Assembly (NCBI GenBank): GCA_963702835.1
Contig: OY969762.1
Coordinates: 2,294,001-2,358,000, forward strand
DNA length: 64,000 bases
Reading direction: 5' to 3'
Origin: JAFGAV01 sp041479055
GTDB taxonomy: Bacteria; Acidobacteriota; Aminicenantia; Aminicenantales; JAFGAV01
Below the pieces are notes generated by a model, which was not told the DNA's origin, did no database searches, and saw only the letters and a list, made by a program, of their open reading frames with translations. Shown here piece by piece: positions 32,204 to 40,812 of this stretch; the first letter of the stretch is position 1, and every line of letters begins with the position of its first letter. Made by a program: the position numbers and the translations under genes.

Positions 32204-32989
32204 TTGAGGACCGCACCCGCCCTGAATAAGGAACGCGTGGGAAGTTTCTACGACGTGGTTTGGACGGAGTACATCCCCGAGTACGAGGCCTCGGAGAAAC
32301 ACTGGCTGCTCTTCTACGGCCCGGAAGAAGTCCGTCATAAAACAGTCCTAGACGCCGGCTGCGGCACGGGCATCTTCAGCATCATTTTTGCCCGCAACGG
32401 AGCGGCCCAGGTGACCGGGATCGACATCAGCCCCGGCAGCCTGGAGACGGCCCGCAACCTGGCCAAGCGATTCAATCTTAAAAACACCGACTTCGGCAGC
32501 AGGACATGCTCCGCCTTCCCTTGGCCGACGCCTGCTTCGATATCGTTTGGGCCTGGGGCACGGTCCACCACACGACCAACCCGCTGGCAGCCGTCTCCGA
32601 GCTCCTCCGGGTCCTCAAGCCGGGCGGCTCGATCCTGCTGGCCATCTATAAAAAGACTAGGGTCACCTTCATCCACGAGATCATCCGCAAAACACTCATC
32701 CGCACCCCGCGCTGGTCCTGGACGACGCTCTCCAAGGTCATGGCCGTCTTCCTGGCGCCGGTCGTCTTCCTCTTCAAGAAGCGTGAAAAATCACGAAAAG
32801 GCGAGAAGCTCGAGGAGCTCATCCTGGACTGGTACTTTGTTCCCATTCGGCACCACTACCGGCCGGAGGAGATCGAGACGCTTCCTCAAGGGCCAAGGCT
32901 TGAAAGTGGAGAAGTTCCTAGCCGCCTCGGGCCGCTTCGACAGTTCTTCGAATTTCATCTACAAGGCGCGCAAACCAGCCAATTTCTAG
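32204..32989 (+). CDS. SAM-dependent methyltransferase, two compensating frameshifts
   Basis: Read from a TTG at 32204 the protein begins KERVGSFYDVVWTEYIPEYE and reaches motif I (VLDAGCGTGIFSIIFA) and VTGIDIS. Near 32495 one base is missing (TTC-GGC where TTC-nGG is expected) and the sense continues in another frame as QQDMLRLPLADACFDIVWAW and LKPGGSILLAIYKK. Near 32879 one extra A (GAGACGC) returns it to the first frame, which ends RFLKGQGLKVEKFL...RKPANF at 32989. The result is one class-I methyltransferase of about 261 residues broken twice. Substrate unknown. Confidence 0.7.
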   Translation: MRTAPALNKERVGSFYDVVWTEYIPEYEASEKHWLLFYGPEEVRHKTVLDAGCGTGIFSIIFARNGAAQVTGIDISPGSLETARNLAKRFNLKNTDFGSRTCSAFPWPTPASISFGPGARSTTRPTRWQPSPSSSGSSSRAARSCWPSIKRLGSPSSTRSSAKHSSAPRAGPGRRSPRSWPSSWRRSSSSSRSVKNHEKARSSRSSSWTGTLFPFGTTTGRRRSRRFLKGQGLKVEKFLAASGRFDSSSNFIYKARKPANF

Positions 32990-33027
32990 AGTTCTTGCCT
33001 AGGAGAAAGGCCGGCCGGGGTTGTCCG

Positions 33028-33060
33028 AAGCGACCATGTGAGGGTTTAGCCTTCACGAGG
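33028..33060. repeat. Short intergenic repeat, copy C, with following hairpins
   Basis: The core GCGACCATGTGAGGGTTTAG continues to CGAGG, in the same layout as the reverse complements of copies A and B. The rest of the 280-bp intergenic stretch to 33270 has no gene but several palindromes: GGAAAC/GTTTCC at 33071-33085, CCTGCG/CGCAGG at 33168-33184 and CGCCG/CGGCG at 33197-33212. Confidence 0.5.
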
Positions 33061-33270
33061 CGTCCTTGGAGGAAACCCGGTTTCCGGGCGCCGAGGATGT
33101 CTGAGCTTGACGTTGACATCATTCCCCTTTTTATTGGCAACAAACGGTGTGAGGAGCGTCAAGCGAGCCTGCGAGTTCCGCAGGCGCCGAGAAGGACGCC
33201 GAGTGAACGGCGTGAAAAACCCGAACGGGAGCGAGGGCACCTCGGCCGGCCGCCCCACACAGAATGGGCC

Positions 33271-34038
33271 TTATTCCGGCGGCGGCTGGCGGCGGTCCCA
33301 AATCTTTTTGACCCGGCTGCCGGCGACCACGCTGTATTCGGGCAGGGAATGGGTGACCACCGACCCGGCGCCCACCACCGTGCCCCGGCCGATGGTGACG
33401 CCGTCCAGGACGATGACGCCCGCGCCCAGCCAGACATCCTCGCCGATGTCGATCCCTCCCTTGGATAGGGAGGGCTGGAACATGATGGGGATGTCGAGGC
33501 GGTCCAGGCTGTGGTTGCCGCCCGCCACCAGATAGCAATTCCCGGCCAGAAAGCAGTAGCGGCCCAGACGCACGCTGGTCTCGCTGAGGATGGTGCAGTG
33601 GGCGGAAATATTGCAGAAATCCCCCACTTCGACGGACCCTTCCTTGCAGGAGAGGATGGCCCCCCGGCCGATATAGACGTTCTGGCCGATGGTCAGCCCC
33701 CGGTTGTTCCGCCCCTTGGCGTCCAGGACGACATCGTCGTCGATCACCGTCCGGCCGCCGAGGCGAATCTTATGAGGATGGCGGAAAGTGATGTTCCGGC
33801 CGAAGACCACACCCCGGCCGATCCGGCCGAAAAGTGTTGGATAGACGAGCCGGCGCAGGACCATTCCCGCGGCCCCCGGCAGCCGGGCGAAGAGCAGGTT
33901 GGCCAGCTCGTACCAGAGCAGTCCCGGCAGGCTCCGGCGGCCGTAGAACATCTGCGCATACTTGTCCGACAGGGGCCGGTCCTTGTCCATAAGCTCTTTC
34001 TGAGTGCTTCCGGGAAATTCGCTCATCAGGGCGCTCAC
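33271..34038 (-). CDS. Hexapeptide-repeat acyltransferase (left-handed beta-helix)
   Basis: 255 residues; a GTG at 34038 overlaps the upstream stop as GTGA, and an ATG at 34026 is an alternative. The C-terminal two thirds consist of [LIV]-G-x-x repeats (IGQNVYIGRGA, VEVGDFCNISAHCTI, VRLGRYCFLAGNCYL, IDIGEDVWLGAGVIV, TIGRGTVVGAGSVV), the left-handed beta-helix of O-acetyltransferases such as MaaA/WbbJ. The expected catalytic His is in NISAHC or GGNHSL. The gene is coupled to a GT39-like gene, so it probably acetylates an envelope sugar. Confidence 0.85.
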   Translation of the reverse strand: MSALMSEFPGSTQKELMDKDRPLSDKYAQMFYGRRSLPGLLWYELANLLFARLPGAAGMVLRRLVYPTLFGRIGRGVVFGRNITFRHPHKIRLGGRTVIDDDVVLDAKGRNNRGLTIGQNVYIGRGAILSCKEGSVEVGDFCNISAHCTILSETSVRLGRYCFLAGNCYLVAGGNHSLDRLDIPIMFQPSLSKGGIDIGEDVWLGAGVIVLDGVTIGRGTVVGAGSVVTHSLPEYSVVAGSRVKKIWDRRQPPPE

Positions 34039-36128
34039 TCCCCCGCCGGCTTGATGTCGATCCAGTCCAGGGTCAAGGCGGCCTGGCCGCTGTACACAAA
34101 ATCCAGCCTCAGCTTGGAGGCGCGGGACAGGATGAACTCCGCCGAAGCCTGTGCCTGGCCGGGCTGGAGGGAGATCGTCCGCAGCTTGGCCCCATCGGCC
34201 TGGTCCACGATTGTCAGGCCCAAGATCTTCCTCGGCTCAGGCCCGCGAAGCTGGGCGGCGCTTCCCGCGGCCGGAGCCAAACGGAACTCCATCCGATAGT
34301 GTCCAGCCTCAAGCTCATTCGACATCCGGTAGCGGAAGACATCCCGGCCCTTTCCCGGCCGAAATTCCAGGGCGGCCTGCTTGGAAAATACATCCCCATA
34401 GACAATATCTGCCGACAAGGCCGACAGCCACTCGCCCTCGATGGTGTGGCGCTCCGCAGCCAGCACGGCCGGTTTCTCGTTCCACAGGAAGACGGCCGAC
34501 ATGCCGTCTCTTCCCTGGAAGACCAGCCGGCCCGGATCGGCCAGGATAAAATCGGCGATATCTTTAGAGATATGATCGCGCCGGTAGAGGGAGGGCGAGG
34601 CGATAAGCCAGACCCGCCGGCCGGGGTTCTCCTCAATCACCTTCTTCAGGCCGGCCAGGTCGTTCAGCCAGCGGGCCCCGACATAGAAATCGCGCCACCC
34701 CTCGGCCGTCTTCTCCCAGGCATCCCAGGTGCCCGGCCCGCCCGACCACAGCCAATAATCCACCCGTCCGGCATAGACGTAGCCGAAGACGACATGGATG
34801 GCCATGACGACATCATCCGGCTTCAGGAAATGCCGGACGTAGCCTCCGATGTCCCGGTGGTCGTAGTGCTCGAAACGGCCGGAGCGGGTGATGATTTCAG
34901 TGGCGATCGGGTCGCCGTACCGGCGCTGGACGATGGCCCTGACCCGGCTGAAACCGATGTTGTCGGCCAAGACAAAGGCGAACAGGGCGAAGAAGAGCAG
35001 CCCCAGGGCCCGGGAAGCCCTCCGCCCCCGAAGCGCCGGAATGAGGGGCCACAAAAATTCCTCGACCACGATGCGGCCCAGGACCAGGAGGCTCAGGCAG
35101 AAAAGGAGGATGAAGATGCTGTAGAGCTGGAAGAGATAGCGGGGCTGGACGTGAGTCCGGAAAAAGCCCAGGAAGAGCAGGGGGAAGAAAAGGCATATAT
35201 TGAAAAAAAGCCAGCGCTCGCGGAAAAGGACGGACTTCTCCTCGTCCTGGCCGCCGGCCGGCGCCCGCCGCGCGCCCAGGCACAGGAACAGCCCGGCCAG
35301 GACCGTCAGGCTCATCCAGGGAAAGCTCTTGAAGAATTCCTTGAAGTAGCCCAGGGAGAAACCGGAGAAGAAATAATTGACCATCCCGCGCAAACTGCTG
35401 TCCGTTTTTTCATAGACGTAGCCCACTTTCCAGAAGAAGAACTCGGAGACCTGCATAAAGCCGTAGAACGCGGTGACCAGGCCGAAGGGGACAAGGACAT
35501 CCTTCTTCAGGAAGCGCCGGAGGCCCCGCAGGAAGAGGAGGGCCGGAAAGCAAAACCACAGCCCCATGCCCAACTGGTGGACTTGGGGAGTCAGGATAAA
35601 CAGAACCACGGCCAGCCAGCGGCTCGGCTTGTGGTCCTCAAAAAAACCTTTATGGAAGACATAGAGGCTCAACAGACAGAAGAGCTGCAGCGGGGCGAAA
35701 TACAGGGCCAGCCGGGCGTTCTCCACCTCCCAGGGCGACAGGGCCAGGATGATGACCGCGGCCAGGCCAGCCCAGCGTGAAAAGTATTTCTTGACCATAT
35801 GGAAGAGGAGGGGAAGGCTCAAGGCCACGGCCAGCAGGCTGATGATGCGCAGGCTGAACTCGTTCTGGCCGAAGATGGCCGAGAGGAGGGCCAGGGCGTA
35901 GGTATAGAGAATGGCCTTGTAATAGACATGGCCCGAGGGGAACAGCGGGTAGCCGTGTTTCAGGATGCTCTGGCTGGCGATGGCGTGGAAGCCTTCGTCC
36001 ATCCACAGGGAAAGGGAACCCAGGTTGTGGAGGAGCAGCACGAAAAACACGCCGGTCAGGGCCAGGACCGCCGCCCACAGGAGCGCGTCAACCGGCTTCG
36101 GGTTTCCTTTTTTGCGGAAAGCGTTCAT
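34035..36128 (-). CDS. GT39/ArnT-like membrane glycosyltransferase (GT-C)
   Basis: 697 residues from the ATG at 36128; the open frame runs 60 codons further upstream, into the GT2 gene, but without conserved sequence. It has about 11-12 membrane helices and the first periplasmic loop motif SLWMDEGFHAIASQSILKHG, where the Asp-Glu pair is the catalytic acidic motif of GT39/GT83 enzymes using polyprenyl-phosphate sugars. The last about 270 residues are soluble, with a beta-rich domain ending LTLDWIDIKPAGE that could bind carbohydrate. Acceptor unknown. Confidence 0.75.
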   Translation of the reverse strand: MNAFRKKGNPKPVDALLWAAVLALTGVFFVLLLHNLGSLSLWMDEGFHAIASQSILKHGYPLFPSGHVYYKAILYTYALALLSAIFGQNEFSLRIISLLAVALSLPLLFHMVKKYFSRWAGLAAVIILALSPWEVENARLALYFAPLQLFCLLSLYVFHKGFFEDHKPSRWLAVVLFILTPQVHQLGMGLWFCFPALLFLRGLRRFLKKDVLVPFGLVTAFYGFMQVSEFFFWKVGYVYEKTDSSLRGMVNYFFSGFSLGYFKEFFKSFPWMSLTVLAGLFLCLGARRAPAGGQDEEKSVLFRERWLFFNICLFFPLLFLGFFRTHVQPRYLFQLYSIFILLFCLSLLVLGRIVVEEFLWPLIPALRGRRASRALGLLFFALFAFVLADNIGFSRVRAIVQRRYGDPIATEIITRSGRFEHYDHRDIGGYVRHFLKPDDVVMAIHVVFGYVYAGRVDYWLWSGGPGTWDAWEKTAEGWRDFYVGARWLNDLAGLKKVIEENPGRRVWLIASPSLYRRDHISKDIADFILADPGRLVFQGRDGMSAVFLWNEKPAVLAAERHTIEGEWLSALSADIVYGDVFSKQAALEFRPGKGRDVFRYRMSNELEAGHYRMEFRLAPAAGSAAQLRGPEPRKILGLTIVDQADGAKLRTISLQPGQAQASAEFILSRASKLRLDFVYSGQAALTLDWIDIKPAGE

Positions 36129-36183
36129 CTCTGCGTCGGATAGGGAAAAACAGCCTCTTGGCTCCCCGGAGCGGACCCCTCGT

Positions 36184-37185
36184 TCACTCGGACTCGGCCT
36201 CCGCCCCAGGCCGTCGCGAGAGAATGCCCTCCACGGTATAGATCTTGATCCGGTGAGTGGTGAAGTAGATGCGGGAGATGACTTCGGCCAGCAGGCCGGT
36301 GAGAACAAGCTGAAGCCCGACGATCATCATAAAAACGGCAAAAAGCAGGTTGCCCAGGTTATCCCGGATAGGCCAGCCGAAGAAATAATGCCCTAGGGTG
36401 AGGACCAGGGCCAGGCCGAACCCCAGGCCGCCCAGTATAAAGCCCACCAGCCCGAAGAGTTGCAGCGGCCGGTCGACGAAGCTGACTAGGAACTTGACCG
36501 TCAGCAGGTCGAACAACACCCGCCGCACCCGGGAAAGCCCGTACTTGGATTTCCCCTTCTGTCGGACGATGTTGGTGATGGGGATTTCGACGATCTTTAC
36601 CCCTGTCTTGCTGATGAGGGCCGGGATGAAACGATGGAGCTCGCCGTAGAGGCGCAGGTCTTTGAGCACTTCCCGGCGGTAGGCCTTGAAGGTGGTGCCG
36701 AAATCGTGGATGGGCACGCCCGACAGGCGCTTCATCATCCGGTTGGCCACCCAGGAGGGCACCTTGCGCAGGATGAAGTTGTCCTTGCGCTTCTTCCTCC
36801 AGCCGCTGACGATGTCGTAGCCCTGGTCGATCTTCTCCAGGAACTGAGGGATTTCGGCCGGGTCATGCTGCAGGTCGCCGTCCATGGAAATAACGATTTC
36901 GCCCCGGGCGTGAATCGAACCCGGCCTGGAGGCCGGCCGTCTGGCCGAAGTTGCGGCGGAGCTTGAATGACATGGACGCGCGGGTCCTGGCGGTGCAACT
37001 TCCCCAGCAGGACGTGGGTCGAGTCGCGGCTGCCGTCGTCGATGAAAATAAGCTCATAAGTCCGTCCGATCTTCTCCAGCACGGCGTTCAGCCGGCGGTA
37101 GATCTCCTCGACATTGTCCTCCTCGTTGATAGAAGGGGATGACGACCGAAAGGTAGGGCCTTGTGTCCTTGCCGTTTTTCTTCAT
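36184..37185 (-). CDS. Polyprenyl-phosphate glycosyltransferase (GT2), broken by three single-base insertions
   Basis: From the ATG at 37185 the protein starts KKNGKDTRPYLSVVIPFY, then slips at 37128 (TAT-C-AAC), 36965 (ATT-C-AAG) and 36913 (GAT-T-CAC). Removing the three extra bases gives one continuous GT2 of about 332 residues: NEEDNVEEIYRRL, ELIFIDDGSRDST, KLRRNFGQTAGLQAGFD, MDGDLQHDPAEIP, RLYGELHRFIPALI and two C-terminal membrane helices. The last 233 residues are intact from 36885. Homologous in layout to the GT2 at 27573. Three insertions total +3, so the C-terminal frame is again that of the start. Confidence 0.75.
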
Positions 37186-37193
37186 GTTCGTTT

Positions 37194-38042
37194 TCACAGG
37201 TCGTGGAAGCTGATGAACCGCACGCCGCGGCGGCGGGCCGTCTCGGGCAGGCCGGGGTCGAGCAAAGCCCGCAGCTCGCTCTCCCGGTAGCGGTTGATGT
37301 AGTAGGTCCCCACCGTCGTTTCCAACTCCCGCAGCTCTTCGGTGACGAACCCCGGGTGGGCCATGATCTCGGCCGACCCGTCCTTAAGGCCCCCTAACAT
37401 CTTCCGCAGCCGGCCGGCCGTCATGCGGCCGCTATTACATATACCATAAAAGCGGTCGGCAATCACCAGGCCGCGGCGGCGGATTTTCCGGGCGGCCAGC
37501 CGACAGGACAGGGACAAGAAGAGGGCCTTGAGGGACTGCCCCAGGGGCCCGGACAGCGCATACTCCTTGATGAAGCGGACCTTCTTGATTCCGTAGGCAT
37601 CGGACAGCTTGAGGACGACATCCATCAAGGGGGGAAGGACATGGATATTCTTTTCGCTGTCGAAATGGCTGAGGCGGACTCCGGCGGCCAGGGCTTTCTC
37701 CACCTGGGCCCGGCCTTCCCTCTCCAGGTCTTCTTTCTTGATCCGGCCCGAAAAAAGCCGGCGGACCACGGCCGCGGCGCTCCTGAAGAACAAACCGTCC
37801 GAGCCGACCAGGCTGGCGATTTGGCCCGGCGGCAAGACCGGCCGGCCGCGAACGAAATTCAGGTGCAGGCCGATTCCCAGCCGGGGATGGCGGCGGGACA
37901 GCTCGACGGCATGCTCGAACCCGGGCGTATTGGCCATGAGTGTGGCGCTGGTCAAAATGCCCTTGGTGTGGGCCAAAATGACGCCTTCATTGACGCAGCG
38001 GCATAGGCCGAAGTCGTCGGCATTGACGATGACTCGCTTCAT
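37194..38042 (-). CDS. YdjC/ChbG-family carbohydrate deacetylase
   Basis: 282 residues from the ATG at 38042. It opens with RVIVNADDFGLCRCVNEG, the metal-binding Asp-Asp motif of the YdjC family, followed by a His-containing GIGLHLNFVRGRPVLPP and later SHFDSEKNIHVLPPL and MAHPGFV, completing the zinc site. These enzymes remove N-acetyl groups from sugars (chitooligosaccharides, or GlcNAc in hopanoid and glycan pathways). The promoter at 38081-38053 places the -10 box 10 nt before the start. It shares a divergent promoter region with asnB. Confidence 0.85.
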   Translation of the reverse strand: MKRVIVNADDFGLCRCVNEGVILAHTKGILTSATLMANTPGFEHAVELSRRHPRLGIGLHLNFVRGRPVLPPGQIASLVGSDGLFFRSAAAVVRRLFSGRIKKEDLEREGRAQVEKALAAGVRLSHFDSEKNIHVLPPLMDVVLKLSDAYGIKKVRFIKEYALSGPLGQSLKALFLSLSCRLAARKIRRRGLVIADRFYGICNSGRMTAGRLRKMLGGLKDGSAEIMAHPGFVTEELRELETTVGTYYINRYRESELRALLDPGLPETARRRGVRFISFHDL

Positions 38043-38052
38043 GGACAGGCCA

Positions 38053-38081
38053 ATTATAATTAAGGCAATTTCAAAATCAAA
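38053..38081 (-). promoter_or_regulatory. Promoter of the YdjC-like gene
   Basis: Minus strand TTTGAT (38081-38076), 17-bp spacer, TATAAT (38058-38053); the -10 ends 10 nt before the ATG. It overlaps the divergent asnB promoter. Confidence 0.55.
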
Positions 38082-38097
38082 TAAAAGCAGGTACAAT
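38069..38097 (+). promoter_or_regulatory. Promoter of asnB, near-leaderless
   Basis: TTTCAA (38069-38074), 17-bp spacer, TACAAT (38092-38097); the -10 ends 8 nt before the ATG at 38106. No SD sequence. The -35 is weak. Confidence 0.5.
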
Positions 38098-38105
38098 GGC
38101 CCCCG

Positions 38106-40004
38106 ATGTGCGGAATATGCGGCGTTCTGAGCCTTGACGCCGGCCCCCTCCCCCCCCAAAGCCGGGAAACGGTGAAGTCCATGACCGACGCCCTCGTCCA
38201 CCGCGGCCCGGACGACGAGGGCGCTTACAGCGACGAGCAGGTCGTCCTGGCCATGCGCCGGCTGAGCATCATCGACCTGGCCACGGGCCATCAGCCCCTC
38301 TCCAACGAAGACCGCTCGGTGTGGACGGTCTATAACGGCGAGATCTTCAACTTTCCGGAGCTGCGGCGGGAGCTGGAAGAAGCCGGCCACCGCTTCTCAA
38401 CCCGGAGCGACACCGAGGTCATCGTCCACCTCTACGAGGAGGCGGGCGAGGATTTCGTCCACCGGCTCAACGGCATGTTCGCCATCGCCCTGTGGGACAC
38501 CAAGCGGCGGAAGCTGGTCCTGGTCCGCGACCGGCTGGGCATCAAACCCCTCCACACCCTGGAGTGGAAGGGCCGCCTTTACTTCGCCTCCGAGATCAAA
38601 GCTCTGCTGCGGACGGGCTTTCCCCGGGAAATGGACCTGGAGGCCCTGTCCCAGTTCTTCACTTTCGAGTACATCCCCGCCCCCCGCACAATTTTCAAAG
38701 GCATTCGCAAGCTCCTGCCCGGCCAGATGATGATTGTCCAGAACGGCCGGGTCAAAACACGGCGCTACTGGGACGTCCGCTACGCGGCCGAAGCCCCGCC
38801 CGCCGAGAGCCGCTCCGAGGAATCCTGGGCCGAGGAGATCTACGAGCGGCTCAAGGGGGCGGTCCGGCGACGGCTCATCTCGGACGTGCCCCTGGGCGTG
38901 TTCCTCAGCGGCGGGATCGACTCGAGCGCCGTCACCGCCCTGATGGCCGAAGTGTCGAGCGGCCCGGTCCGCTCTTTTTCCATCGGGTTCCAGGAGGAGA
39001 CTTTCAACGAGCTGCCCTGGGCCCGGGTCGTAGCCGAGCGATTCCGGACCGAGCACACCGAGTTCGTGGTCGGGCCGGACCAGGTCAGGGAGCTGGTGCC
39101 GGTGCTGGCCGGCTGCCTGGACGAACCCCTGGCCGACGCTTCCTGCATCCCCACCTACATCATCTCTAAGCTGGCCCGCCGCCATGTCACCGTAGCCCTG
39201 GCCGGGGACGGCGGCGACGAGCTTTTCGCCGGCTACGATACCCACAAAGCCTACCGGCTGGCCCGTCTCTACCGCCGGGTTCCGGCTTTTTTGCGGAAAG
39301 GCTTGGTCCGGCCGGTGGTCCGTCGCCTGCCCGCCTCGGCTAAAAGGCTGAGCTTCGAGTTCAAGGCCAAGAAGTTCATCTCGGGGGTCGAGCATCGGCC
39401 CGAAGTCGCCAACATTCTGTGGTGGGGCGCTTACGGGCCCGAGGAAAAATCACAGCTCTTCTCCTCCGGCCTTCGCGCAGCTCTGGCCGAGGAGCGCCTT
39501 TTCGAGCCGGTGGACTATTGGCTGTCCTCCGCTCCCGCCGATGACACGCTCGACCGCATCTGCTATCTCGACCTCAAGCTCTATCTCCAGGACGACCTGC
39601 TGGTCAAAGTGGACCGCATGAGCATGGCTAACTCTTTAGAGATCCGGGCGCCCTTCCTGGACTATACCTTCGTCGAGTTCGCCGCCACCATCCCTCCCGC
39701 CCTTAAACTCAAGGGCTTCCGCTCAAAATATATTCTTAGAAAGATGCTCCGAGGCCTGCTGCCCCAAGAGATCCTGGCCAAGAAGAAAATCGGCTTCGAC
39801 ATTCCCCTGGGCGATTGGATTCGGAAGGGGCTGCGGGACTTCGTGCTCGAGACGCTCGCGCCGGAGAATCTGCGGAAACACGGCCTGTTCGAGCCGCGCT
39901 TCGTGGCCCGGGTGCTGGACGAGCATTTCCGCGGCCGGCACAACCACCGCCAGCTCCTCTGGCCGCTCATCATCTTCCAATCCTGGCACGACCGCTACCT
40001 CTAG
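38106..40004 (+). CDS. asnB: Glutamine-hydrolysing asparagine synthetase (AsnB)
   Basis: 632 residues. Cys2 of MCGICGVLS is the N-terminal nucleophile of the glutaminase domain (HRGPDDEG, YNGEIFNF and RLGIKPLH follow). The synthetase domain has the PP-loop LSGGIDSSAVTALM at about residue 268 and GGDGGDELFAGYDTH. It makes asparagine from aspartate and glutamine; homologues in glycan clusters can amidate sugar acids instead, and its place among glycan genes leaves that open. The cytochrome gene follows 12 nt later. Confidence 0.92.
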   Translation: MCGICGVLSLDAGPLPPQSRETVKSMTDALVHRGPDDEGAYSDEQVVLAMRRLSIIDLATGHQPLSNEDRSVWTVYNGEIFNFPELRRELEEAGHRFSTRSDTEVIVHLYEEAGEDFVHRLNGMFAIALWDTKRRKLVLVRDRLGIKPLHTLEWKGRLYFASEIKALLRTGFPREMDLEALSQFFTFEYIPAPRTIFKGIRKLLPGQMMIVQNGRVKTRRYWDVRYAAEAPPAESRSEESWAEEIYERLKGAVRRRLISDVPLGVFLSGGIDSSAVTALMAEVSSGPVRSFSIGFQEETFNELPWARVVAERFRTEHTEFVVGPDQVRELVPVLAGCLDEPLADASCIPTYIISKLARRHVTVALAGDGGDELFAGYDTHKAYRLARLYRRVPAFLRKGLVRPVVRRLPASAKRLSFEFKAKKFISGVEHRPEVANILWWGAYGPEEKSQLFSSGLRAALAEERLFEPVDYWLSSAPADDTLDRICYLDLKLYLQDDLLVKVDRMSMANSLEIRAPFLDYTFVEFAATIPPALKLKGFRSKYILRKMLRGLLPQEILAKKKIGFDIPLGDWIRKGLRDFVLETLAPENLRKHGLFEPRFVARVLDEHFRGRHNHRQLLWPLIIFQSWHDRYL

Positions 40005-40016
40005 GGGGACAAAGCC

Positions 40017-40733
40017 ATGTCGCAGTTCCTGCTAAAATCCATTATCGCCGTCTTTTTCCTCGTGGCCGGCCTGACCGCCGCCCTGGCCATGCTGACTATG
40101 ATGGGAAGGGCCGATGAGAAAAAGAACCCGGCCCGGCTCCGCAGGATTCATAAAGGGGCGGGGATCGTGTTCGGGCTTCTGCTCCTGACGCTCAGCGTCA
40201 TCTGTGTCCGCTACTGGGTCAAGGCCGGCGACGAGATCTCGCTCCGGGCCGTCCTCCATTCCTATCTTTCGCTCGCGCTTTTGGTCGTTTTCTCCCTCAA
40301 AGTGATCATCGTCCAATTCTACAGACAGCTGCTGAAGATCGTCCCGACCTTGGGCCTTACGGTCCTAGTCCTGGCCCTGGTCATCTTTTTGAGTTCGGCG
40401 GCATATTATTTCCTGAGGACAGGCCGGGCCTCTCTCCAAACGCTCCCCTCCTCTCCTCCTCTTCAATCCGGGATCAGGGAAGATGCGGCCGGCGGGGAGC
40501 GTCTCTTCAAGAGCCTGTGCGCCGGCTGTCATGCCTCCGACAGCGAAGAGTGGCGGACGGGCCCCGGCCTTCGAGGAATCCTGAGGAAAGACAGGCTGCC
40601 TAAAAGCGGCCGGCCGGCCACGGTCGAAAACATCCTCAAGCAGCTTCGAACTCCCTATCTGGCCATGCCGGCTTTTCGCTCTCTTTCGGCCCAGGACACG
40701 GCTGGCCTCCTGGCTTACCTCAAAACCCTCTAA
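40017..40733 (+). CDS. Membrane-anchored cytochrome c
   Basis: 238 residues. Four membrane helices (about residues 5-27, 45-63, 78-97 and 103-125) with His in RIHKGAGIVFG and HSYLSLAL that could ligate an additional heme, followed by a periplasmic mono-heme cytochrome c domain: CAGCH at about 168-172 and the distal Met in YLAMPAFR (about 217). The membrane part resembles DUF4405/DUF420-like four-helix proteins. It likely carries electrons at the periplasmic face of the inner membrane. Its linkage to asnB has no obvious biochemical logic. Confidence 0.78.
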   Translation: MSQFLLKSIIAVFFLVAGLTAALAMLTMMGRADEKKNPARLRRIHKGAGIVFGLLLLTLSVICVRYWVKAGDEISLRAVLHSYLSLALLVVFSLKVIIVQFYRQLLKIVPTLGLTVLVLALVIFLSSAAYYFLRTGRASLQTLPSSPPLQSGIREDAAGGERLFKSLCAGCHASDSEEWRTGPGLRGILRKDRLPKSGRPATVENILKQLRTPYLAMPAFRSLSAQDTAGLLAYLKTL

Positions 40734-40812
40734 AGAAAAACCCGGGGGAACGCCTTCCGCCAAAAGTTTTGAAAATCGCTAGAACTTTTCATCGGCTCGT
40801 TCGTCCCAATAA

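Noticed and set aside
34035..36308. A longer GT39-like protein starting at 36308.
   Set aside because: The extra 60 residues overlap the 3' end of the GT2 gene, are Arg/Ser/Pro-rich without hydrophobicity, and the membrane protein pattern starts at the ATG at 36128.
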